Shown: positions 1-5,963 of the stretch, piece by piece | How the letters are laid out: each line of letters begins with the position of its first letter | How positions within the stretch are numbered: position 1 is the first letter of the stretch | Source of the DNA: Candidatus Scatomorpha stercorigallinarum | Lineage (GTDB): Bacteria; Bacillota_A; Clostridia; Oscillospirales; Oscillospiraceae | DNA length: 13,612 nucleotides | Direction of reading: 5' to 3' | Assembly: GCA_018713375.1 (NCBI GenBank) | Contig: DVOV01000035.1 | Coordinates: 1 to 13,612, forward strand | The notes under the pieces: model-generated | Seen by the model: the letters and a program-made list of their open reading frames with translations, nothing else | What the model was told of the DNA's origin: nothing | The model's database searches: none | Translations under genes and position numbers: made by a program

Positions 1-8
1 GTAGGTCA

Positions 9-36
9 ATTATACACGTTCCGCCGCCGCTGTCAA
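9..36 (-). promoter_or_regulatory. Consensus sigma-A promoter firing out of the left edge
   Basis: On the minus strand TTGACA (36-31) and TATAAT (14-9) are both exact consensus hexamers, 16 bases apart. The promoter lies 30 bases past the stop of the small membrane protein gene and would start RNA a few bases before the window ends. The gene it serves is outside the window. It implies that the leftward neighbour is transcribed separately from the opp operon, although no terminator is visible between them. Confidence 0.75.
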
Positions 37-65
37 CAGTCATTTCGCGCGGCGTGTCCGGTTTT

Positions 66-344
66 TCAGGCAAACCAGACCTGCGTGCAGAAGAGGATGA
101 AGAGGAGGAACGCGCCGGCGAACACGAGCGCCACCAGCAGCGCGGCCTTCACAGCGCCCGCCGCATAGGCCCGGGATTCTTCCTTCGTCAGCCGGACGGG
201 CTCTTCCCGGCGGCCCTCGGCGGGCTCTTCCGGCGCTTCGCCGGGCTCCGGCGCGCGGCTGTCGTGCCAGGGCATACCGTCGATGTCCATGGGCGCGATC
301 ACGCGGCCGTCGTCGTCCTCGTCAAATCGCTTTTTCCTGCTCAT
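66..344 (-). CDS. Small C-terminally anchored membrane protein, last gene of the opp operon
   Basis: This encodes 92 residues. I take the ATG at 344 because AAGGGG lies about 10 bases upstream and because the protein from this point has a clean charged-then-hydrophobic layout. The longer in-frame extension is only arginine- and proline-rich shadow of oppF. Residues 1-14 are basic then very acidic (RFDEDDDGR). Residues 15-26 read VIAPMDIDGMPW, which looks like a conserved motif. Residues 31-50 are a Pro/Glu-rich linker, and about 63-86 form one transmembrane helix close to the C terminus, so most of the protein should face the cytoplasm. The start overlaps the end of oppF by 23 bases, which suggests translational coupling and a role linked to the transporter. 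I recall similar short uncharacterised membrane proteins in Clostridia but cannot confirm this. The function is unknown. Confidence 0.75.
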   Translation of the reverse strand: MSRKKRFDEDDDGRVIAPMDIDGMPWHDSRAPEPGEAPEEPAEGRREEPVRLTKEESRAYAAGAVKAALLVALVFAGAFLLFILFCTQVWFA

Positions 345-1437
345 CTTCTTTTTGCCCCTTGGCCCTGGCGTCCTCCATGGCGGCTTCGGCCGCGGCCTTC
401 TGCTCGGGCGTGTCATAGAGGTGGCAGGCGCACCAGTGGCCGCTCTCCACTTCACTCCACTCGGGCACGGCGTATTTGCATACCTCCATGCACTTGTCGC
501 AGCGCGTGTGGAACTTGCAGCCGTGAGGCGGGTTGGCGGGAGAGGGCAGGCTGCCCTTGAGGATGATGCGGTTGACCTTCACGTCCGGGTCCGGCACGGG
601 GATGGCGGAGAACAGCGCCTCCGTATATGGGTGCAGGGGGTGGGAGAATATCTTTTCCGTGGCGGCGTACTCCACCATGGAGCCCAGGTACATGACGCCC
701 ACGGTGTTGGAGATGTGCTCGACGACGGAGAGGTCGTGCGAGATGAACAGGTACGTGAGGCCAAAGTCCTTCTGCAGGCGCTTGAGCAGGTTGATGATCT
801 GCGCCTGGATGGACACGTCCAGCGCGGAGACGGGCTCGTCGCAGACGATGAAGTCCGGGTTGAGCGCGAGCGCCCTCGCTATGCAGATGCGCTGGCGCTG
901 GCCGCCGGAGAACTCGTGCGGGTAGCGGTCTTTATAATAGGCCGGCAGGCCGCAGGCGTTCATCACGCGGGAGATATAGTCGTCGTACTCCTCGGGCGGG
1001 ACGATGTGGTGCTCGCGCACGGCCTCGCCGATGATCTCGCCCACGGGCAGGCGCGGGGAGAGGCTGGAATACGGGTCCTGGAACACGATCTGCATCCGCG
1101 GGCGCAGCTTGCGCAGCTCCTTGCGGCTGAGGGAGGAGACCTCCTGCCCGTCGAAATACACCTCGCCGGAGGTCTTTTCGATGAGGCGCAGCATGGTGCG
1201 CCCGGCCGTGGACTTGCCGCAGCCGCTCTCGCCCACGAGGCCCATGGTCTCGCCGCGCTTTATCTTGAAGGTTATGCCGTCCACCGCGCGGACATTGCCG
1301 ATGGTGCGGCGGAAGAAGCTGGACTTGATGGGGAACCACTTGACGAGGTTCTCCACCTCGACCAGGTATTCGCCGCCGTGCTGCGGCGCGTCGCTGACGT
1401 TGGAGGCGGCGCTGGAGACGTTTTTCTTCTCTTCCAT
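322..1437 (-). CDS. oppF: Oligopeptide ABC transporter ATP-binding protein OppF
   Basis: The product is 371 residues, one of the two cytoplasmic ATPases that power the Opp/Dpp peptide importer. Visible motifs are Walker A GESGCGKST (69-77), Q-loop Gln120, signature FSGGQRQ (176-182), Walker B FIVCDEP (196-202) and H-loop His234. The C-terminal oligopeptide/dipeptide extension follows from about 258, with a cysteine cluster at 307, 313, 316, 320, 336 and 338. In this family such cysteines can hold an iron-sulfur cluster. Residues 341-371 form a charged Ala/Glu/Lys tail. The ATG at 1437 has GGAGGAG seven bases upstream and sits one base after the oppD stop (TGACATG), so the two ATPases are tightly coupled. 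The distinction from OppD rests on gene order and on the typical OppF form of the N-terminal region (VENLVKWFPIK). The substrate could be dipeptides rather than longer peptides. Confidence 0.95.
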   Translation of the reverse strand: MEEKKNVSSAASNVSDAPQHGGEYLVEVENLVKWFPIKSSFFRRTIGNVRAVDGITFKIKRGETMGLVGESGCGKSTAGRTMLRLIEKTSGEVYFDGQEVSSLSRKELRKLRPRMQIVFQDPYSSLSPRLPVGEIIGEAVREHHIVPPEEYDDYISRVMNACGLPAYYKDRYPHEFSGGQRQRICIARALALNPDFIVCDEPVSALDVSIQAQIINLLKRLQKDFGLTYLFISHDLSVVEHISNTVGVMYLGSMVEYAATEKIFSHPLHPYTEALFSAIPVPDPDVKVNRIILKGSLPSPANPPHGCKFHTRCDKCMEVCKYAVPEWSEVESGHWCACHLYDTPEQKAAAEAAMEDARAKGQKEDEQEKAI

Positions 1438-1438
1438 G

Positions 1439-2620
1439 TCACAGCTCCTCCACGTTCACAGATTTGGGATAGTCAAGCACTTCCCCTTCGTCGTAATAGC
1501 GGTAGCAGGAGACGATATGCGTGTCGCTGACCTTGATCTCCGGCGGGTAGAGGCCGGAGCAGCGCTCGCAGTGCATCTCGCAGCGGTCGCGGAAATAGCA
1601 GTAGTTTGGCATGTCCACGGGGTTCGGCACGCTGCCGGGGATGTTATAGAGCTCTTCCACCTTGCGGCCCACGACGGGCTTTGAGCGCATCAGGCCGATG
1701 GTATAGGGGTGCATCGGGTGGTGGAATATGTCCTCGGCGGTTCCCTTTTCGACCACGCGCCCGGCGTACATTACGACGACATAGTCCGCCATGCCGGCCA
1801 CCACGCCCAGGTCGTGCGTGATGAGCATGATGGAGGAGTTGAGCTTCTCCTTCAGGCCCTGCAGCAGGTCCAGTATCTGCGCCTGGATGGTGACGTCAAG
1901 GGCGGTGGTCGGCTCGTCGGCGATGATCAGCGTCGGCGAGCAAGCCAGGGCGATGGCGATCATGATGCGCTGCCTCATGCCGCCGGAGAGCTCGTGCGGG
2001 TACATCCTGTAGACTCCCTCGCGGTTGGCGATGCCGACCAGGTCCAGCATCTGCAGCGTGCGGGCCTTCACGTCCTCGTCGCTCAGGTCCGGGTTGTGCA
2101 GCTTGATGACCTCGTCCACCTGGAAGCCGATGCGGAAAACGGGGTTGAGGCTGGTCATCGGCTCCTGGAATATCATCGATATCTTGTTGCCGCGGATCTC
2201 CTGCATCTTGCTGGTGGGGGTCTTGACGATGTCATAGGCCGTGCCGTCGCCGAGGTTGAAGCGTATCTGCCCGCCCACGGTCTGGCCGCTGGGGCGCTGC
2301 AGGAGCTGCATCAGCGAAAGGCTGGTGACGCTCTTGCCGCAGCCGCTCTCGCCCACGACGCCCACGGTGGAGCACTTGGGCACCGCGAAGTTGACGCCGT
2401 CCACCGCCTTCACCACGCCGTTGTCGGCGAAGAAGTAGGTGCAGACATTTTCGAACTCCACAACATTGTTGGGGTCCTTCATCACGGTGGTGTACAGCGA
2501 AGGATCCTTGCCCGCGGCTTCCCTCTCGCGCTCAAGCTTCTTGGTGACGCGGCGGTTGAAGCGTGTTATCTTCCTGGACTCCTTGGCGGAAATATAGGAG
2601 GCGTTATTGTGTTCAGACAT
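1439..2620 (-). CDS. oppD: Oligopeptide ABC transporter ATP-binding protein OppD
   Basis: The product is 393 residues, the partner ATPase of OppF. Visible motifs are Walker A GESGCGKS (90-97), Q-loop Gln152, signature LSGGMRQ (211-217), Walker B LIIADEP (231-237) and H-loop His269. The C-terminal oligopeptide extension carries cysteines at 341, 347, 351, 354 and 372. The ATP-binding domain starts only at about residue 53. Before it lies an unusual charged N-terminal segment (about 12-40, rich in Lys/Arg/Glu and likely helical) that most OppD proteins lack. AAAGGAGG lies eight bases before the ATG at 2620 and overlaps the end of oppC (stop at 2638-2636). This spacing and the perfect family motifs make the start and function secure; only the substrate range is uncertain. 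Confidence 0.95.
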   Translation of the reverse strand: MSEHNNASYISAKESRKITRFNRRVTKKLEREREAAGKDPSLYTTVMKDPNNVVEFENVCTYFFADNGVVKAVDGVNFAVPKCSTVGVVGESGCGKSVTSLSLMQLLQRPSGQTVGGQIRFNLGDGTAYDIVKTPTSKMQEIRGNKISMIFQEPMTSLNPVFRIGFQVDEVIKLHNPDLSDEDVKARTLQMLDLVGIANREGVYRMYPHELSGGMRQRIMIAIALACSPTLIIADEPTTALDVTIQAQILDLLQGLKEKLNSSIMLITHDLGVVAGMADYVVVMYAGRVVEKGTAEDIFHHPMHPYTIGLMRSKPVVGRKVEELYNIPGSVPNPVDMPNYCYFRDRCEMHCERCSGLYPPEIKVSDTHIVSCYRYYDEGEVLDYPKSVNVEEL

Positions 2621-2635
2621 TGTTCGTTCCTCCTT

Positions 2636-4777
2636 TCAGCGCTTGGCCTTCGGCTCGTAAGCATCGCGCAGGCCGTCGCCGACGAAATTGAAGGCGATAA
2701 CGGTGAGGCAGATGAGCAATCCGACGGGGATCCAGATGAAGGGGTATTCGCTCATGGCGGAGGCGGAGGAGACGGAGTTGATGATGGTGCCCCAGGTGGC
2801 CAGCGGGTGCTTCACGCCGAGGCCGAGGAAGGACAGCGTAGACTCCGTGATGATGATGCCACCGATGTTCAGCGTGGCGATGACGATCAGCTGGGGCATG
2901 ACGTTCGGCACCAGGTGGCGGAAAATGCGATCCTTCACGCGGATGCCCGTGGCCTCCGTGGCCACCATGAACTCCTGCTCACGCAGGGAGAGTATCTGGC
3001 CGCGCACCATACGCGCGATACCGGCCCAGCCCATGACGCCCAGCGCAGCCATCATTATCATCAGGCGGACGTATGTGTCCATGCGCATCGCGTCCATCAG
3101 CGCGCCGAGGATGATCATGATCGGCATCATCGGCAGGCAGTAGAAGATGTCCACCAGGCGCATGATGAGGTTATCGACCCATTTGCCGTAGTAGCCGGCG
3201 AGGCCGCCCATGATGACGCCCAGCAGTATCTCCAGGATGACGACCACGAAGCCGACCATCAGGGAGATGCGGCCGCCGTACATGACGCGGGCCAGCACGT
3301 CGAAGCCGTCGCCGTCCGTGCCCAGCAGGTGCTCGGCGGTGGGGTCGGCGTAGAGGTCGAGCATGAAGGTTATCTGGTCGCAGTTGATGATGTACTCGCC
3401 CGTGTTGCGCTGGGAGATGCGCAGCTCGGTGTCGTTGAGGATCTGGTTGCCGTTCTCATCCAGGGCATAGCCGCCGTTCTCCGTCTGCTGCGGGATCTGG
3501 CTGACGATGGCGGTGCTCATCTCGCCGGCCTCGCGCATGGAGGCGATGGCGTCGCGGATGTCGCTCTTGAGGGCGTAGGACATGGTGTCCGTGCCGTCAT
3601 AGCGGCGGATGACGAAGGTGGTGAAGTCCGCGTACTCGGCGCCGGAGGCGTCGCGCACCAGCAGCCCGCCCTCGCCGTCGGGCGCGACGGTGTAGTCCGC
3701 GCCGTCGGCGGTGAACTCGCCGGTGGTATAGGCGTTCAGCAGCGCGCCGGTGCGCAGCTCGTTGGTCACCTGCGTGCCGGAGTTGTACATGTCCACGGAG
3801 AAGGTGGTGAACACCATGCCCACGGACTTCTCGCCCAGCAGGTAGACGCTGAAGTTGCCGTTGCCCTCGTCGTGCAGCAGGTACTCGATCTGCGGCACTT
3901 CCACTTCAACGGCCTCCTCGCCCTCGGCGCCCTCGATGGGCTCGGCGGGCTCGATGGGCTCGGCGTTGGGGTCGTCGATGCTGAATTCATTGTCGCCGGC
4001 GTCGATGGCGGCGGACAGCGCTTCCTCGAAGTCGCCGCCGGGCTGCTCGCCGAAGTAGGTGATGCCGTCGTTGGTGGCGTAGATGTCATAGCGGCGGCCG
4101 GCCTCGCGCTCGAAGGCATAGGTCGTGCCGTTGTACTCAAACTCGCCCTCCAGGCCCTTGCAGGCCGCGGCCGCGGCGCTCTCGAAGCCGCTGCCAAGGG
4201 CGCTGACCTCATAGGTCATGGCGCCGGTGATGGTGTCGATGAGGCCGATGTGGACGGTGGTGCTGCCCACGGTGCAGACGCGCTGCGCGTCGTCCCGCGA
4301 GAGGGTGTAGACACCCTCGCCCAGGAAGTCCAGCGTGTAGAGCGTGCCGTCCGAGCCGGTGACGTTCATCACGTCGGCCCCGTCGGCCTGCATGGCCTTG
4401 ATGTTGGTGTTCATGGAGCTGACGACGTTGCGCTCCAGCTCCACGCCCTCGTCCACCGTATAGCCGGTGTAGGTCGTGCTCTGGGAGGCGAGCGCGTAGT
4501 CCACGCTCAGCGTGTCGTACTCGTAGAAGAGGTCCGTCTGCCCGTAGGGGTAGAAGAGCGGCCCCAGGAAGCAGAAGGCGAACATGAATATGAGCACGGC
4601 CAGGCCGAAGATGGCCAGGCGGTTGCGCACGAAGCGCTTGATGACCTGGCGGCCCGGGGAGAGGACCTTGACGCGGGTGACGTCGTCAAGATGTATACCC
4701 TCGTCGTGGTTCGCGCGCTCGGCCTTCTCGCGCTCTTCCTTGCGCTTGAGTGCCTCGTTAAGGTTATAATACGCCAT
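2636..4777 (-). CDS. oppC: Oligopeptide ABC transporter permease OppC with a large extracytoplasmic insert
   Basis: At 713 residues this is more than twice the roughly 300 usual for OppC. Residues 1-50 are a charged cytoplasmic N terminus, and about 53-72 form the first membrane helix. Residues about 75-480 are a soluble insert that should lie outside the membrane. It includes an acidic Pro/Glu linker at 268-295 and two similar halves (see findings). The ordinary permease domain resumes at HLLGTDGDGFDVLARVMYGG (483-502), with five further helices. The coupling (EAA) loop is near EATGIRVKDR (608-617), and the typical OppC ending FNFVGDGLRDAYEPK follows. The start at 4777 has GAGGAGGTG upstream, overlapping the oppB stop. 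The reading frame is intact across the insert, and both ends match the family, so this is a real domain insertion rather than a frameshift artefact. It partners OppB. Confidence 0.93.
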   Translation of the reverse strand: MAYYNLNEALKRKEEREKAERANHDEGIHLDDVTRVKVLSPGRQVIKRFVRNRLAIFGLAVLIFMFAFCFLGPLFYPYGQTDLFYEYDTLSVDYALASQSTTYTGYTVDEGVELERNVVSSMNTNIKAMQADGADVMNVTGSDGTLYTLDFLGEGVYTLSRDDAQRVCTVGSTTVHIGLIDTITGAMTYEVSALGSGFESAAAAACKGLEGEFEYNGTTYAFEREAGRRYDIYATNDGITYFGEQPGGDFEEALSAAIDAGDNEFSIDDPNAEPIEPAEPIEGAEGEEAVEVEVPQIEYLLHDEGNGNFSVYLLGEKSVGMVFTTFSVDMYNSGTQVTNELRTGALLNAYTTGEFTADGADYTVAPDGEGGLLVRDASGAEYADFTTFVIRRYDGTDTMSYALKSDIRDAIASMREAGEMSTAIVSQIPQQTENGGYALDENGNQILNDTELRISQRNTGEYIINCDQITFMLDLYADPTAEHLLGTDGDGFDVLARVMYGGRISLMVGFVVVILEILLGVIMGGLAGYYGKWVDNLIMRLVDIFYCLPMMPIMIILGALMDAMRMDTYVRLMIMMAALGVMGWAGIARMVRGQILSLREQEFMVATEATGIRVKDRIFRHLVPNVMPQLIVIATLNIGGIIITESTLSFLGLGVKHPLATWGTIINSVSSASAMSEYPFIWIPVGLLICLTVIAFNFVGDGLRDAYEPKAKR

Positions 4778-4789
4778 TACCGCACCTCC

Positions 4790-5779
4790 TCAGCTCAGCC
4801 GCACGCGCGGATCGACCGCGGCGTACAGCAGGTCGGTGATCAGGTTGCCGAGCAGCGTCAATATCGAGATGAAACACAGGTAGAACATGGTAAAGGGTAT
4901 GTCGCCCTGCACCATGGAGTGATAGGAGGCATAGCCGATGCCGCGGATTGAGAACAGCGTCTCCGTTATCAGCGCGCCGGAAAACAGCGTGGGCAGGCTG
5001 CCGCCAAGGGTGGTCACCAGGGGAATGAAGGTGTTGCGGAAGGCGTGGCGGTTGATGACCTGCTTTTCGGGCACGCCCTTGGCGCGGGCGGTGCGGATAT
5101 AGTCGCTGTTGAGCACCTCCAGCATGTTCGTGCGCGTATAGCGCATTAGGCTGCCGATGCCGATGACCGTCAGCGTGATGGCGGGCATGATGAAGTGCTC
5201 CGCCACGTCAAGGAACTTGCCGAAGTCGGAGAGGTACATGTAGTCGCGGCTCTGCATGCCGGAGAGGTCCAGCCAGCCGAGCTGCACGGAGAAGATGTAC
5301 TTCAGCACCGTCGCCAGGAAGAATGTCGGCATCGAGATACAGATCATCGACACCACCGACGTGAAATAGTCCGTGAATCCGTACTGCCTGCGCGCCGCGG
5401 AGATGCCGAGGGGTATGGCGATGATGATCTGCAGAATGAAGGTCACCAGTCCGAGGGCGAAGCTGTACCACACCGTGCTGTTGAACTCGTCGATGACAGG
5501 CACGGTCCAGGCCCAGCTGTCGCCCCAGTCTCCCCGTATGGCTGTGCCTATCCAGGTGAAGTAACCCATCACCAGGCCCTTGTCCATACCGTACTGGGCG
5601 TTCAGATCGGCGAGCCACTGGTCGTAGCTCTTGCCGGCGCCCGGCTTGCTGGCCAGCTCGCGGGCCTTCTGCTCCAGATACGTCGTGGGCATGCTGTACA
5701 TCAGCGTATAGATGATGAACATGACGAAAAACAGGATGACGATGCTGTAGAGCAGGCGTTTAGTCGTGTATTTGAGCAT
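4790..5779 (-). CDS. oppB: Oligopeptide ABC transporter permease OppB
   Basis: The product is 329 residues, the usual OppB length. Residues 1-10 are a short basic start and about 11-30 form the first helix. An extracytoplasmic loop follows (about 31-105, containing the usual DWGDS-type segment). The BPD_transp_1 permease domain has about five more helices to the end. The coupling loop that contacts an ATPase is seen at RTARAKGVPEKQVINRHAFRN (split across about 228-248), and the C terminus LLYAAVDPRVRLS is typical. It forms the membrane channel with OppC. The ribosome binding site is weak (GGTGG about nine bases before the ATG at 5779), in contrast to the strong sites of oppC, oppD and oppF. 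Together with the hairpins between oppA and oppB this may lower expression of the membrane parts relative to OppA. Confidence 0.95.
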   Translation of the reverse strand: MLKYTTKRLLYSIVILFFVMFIIYTLMYSMPTTYLEQKARELASKPGAGKSYDQWLADLNAQYGMDKGLVMGYFTWIGTAIRGDWGDSWAWTVPVIDEFNSTVWYSFALGLVTFILQIIIAIPLGISAARRQYGFTDYFTSVVSMICISMPTFFLATVLKYIFSVQLGWLDLSGMQSRDYMYLSDFGKFLDVAEHFIMPAITLTVIGIGSLMRYTRTNMLEVLNSDYIRTARAKGVPEKQVINRHAFRNTFIPLVTTLGGSLPTLFSGALITETLFSIRGIGYASYHSMVQGDIPFTMFYLCFISILTLLGNLITDLLYAAVDPRVRLS

Positions 5780-5825
5780 TAACTTACCACCGCTTTCTTT
5801 CTAAAAGTACCTCCGCAGCCGGTTC

Positions 5826-5885
5826 CCTGAGCAATATGAGCCGCGCCCGCGCGCGGCGCGTCAGGCGCCGCTCATATCACTCAGG
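5826..5885 (-). repeat. Large imperfect inverted repeat between oppA and oppB
   Basis: Arms 5826-5847 and 5864-5885 pair at 19 of 22 positions (outer CCTGAG, middle ATATGAGC, inner GCGCC), around a 16-base GC-only-rich loop that is itself partly self-complementary. No run of T follows on either side. The element lies between the strong hairpin after oppA and the weak oppB ribosome binding site, so in the opp mRNA it would fold just upstream of oppB. It may be an RNA-stability or processing element, or a copy of a dispersed palindromic repeat. Confidence 0.7.
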
Positions 5886-5892
5886 TAATGCC

Positions 5893-5925
5893 GGCACGGA
5901 AGGGGCTTTTGGCCCCTCCCGTGCC
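5893..5925 (-). terminator. Strong hairpin after oppA, probable attenuator or mRNA 3'-end protector
   Basis: Arms 5893-5906 and 5912-5925 (GGCACGG-x-AGGGGC and its complement) pair with one mismatch around a five-base loop, 39 bases past the oppA stop. No T tract follows in the minus direction, so full intrinsic termination is not supported. A partial terminator or a 3' stabiliser of an oppA-only transcript fits better. In peptide-transport operons excess binding protein over permease is a known arrangement. Confidence 0.55.
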
Positions 5926-5963
5926 CTGATAACTCAGTGCTTAGGTTGCTGGCTGCTCAGCGC

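Noticed and set aside
345..455. N-terminal extension of the small membrane protein by 37 residues
   Set aside because: It lies wholly inside oppF and has the Arg/Pro/Thr bias of an out-of-frame shadow. The ATG at 344 has its own ribosome binding site.
2636..4777. The oversized OppC as a gene fusion or frameshift artefact
   Set aside because: One uninterrupted frame has OppC-like ends on both sides, and the insert has orderly protein-like composition with a linker and repeated motifs.
1709..4951. Open frame of 1080 codons on the plus strand
   Set aside because: It lies antisense to oppD and oppC, which have full family motifs and good ribosome binding sites. Its product is a Val/Gly/His/Asp/Ala-rich mixture typical of the reverse of GC-rich coding sequence.
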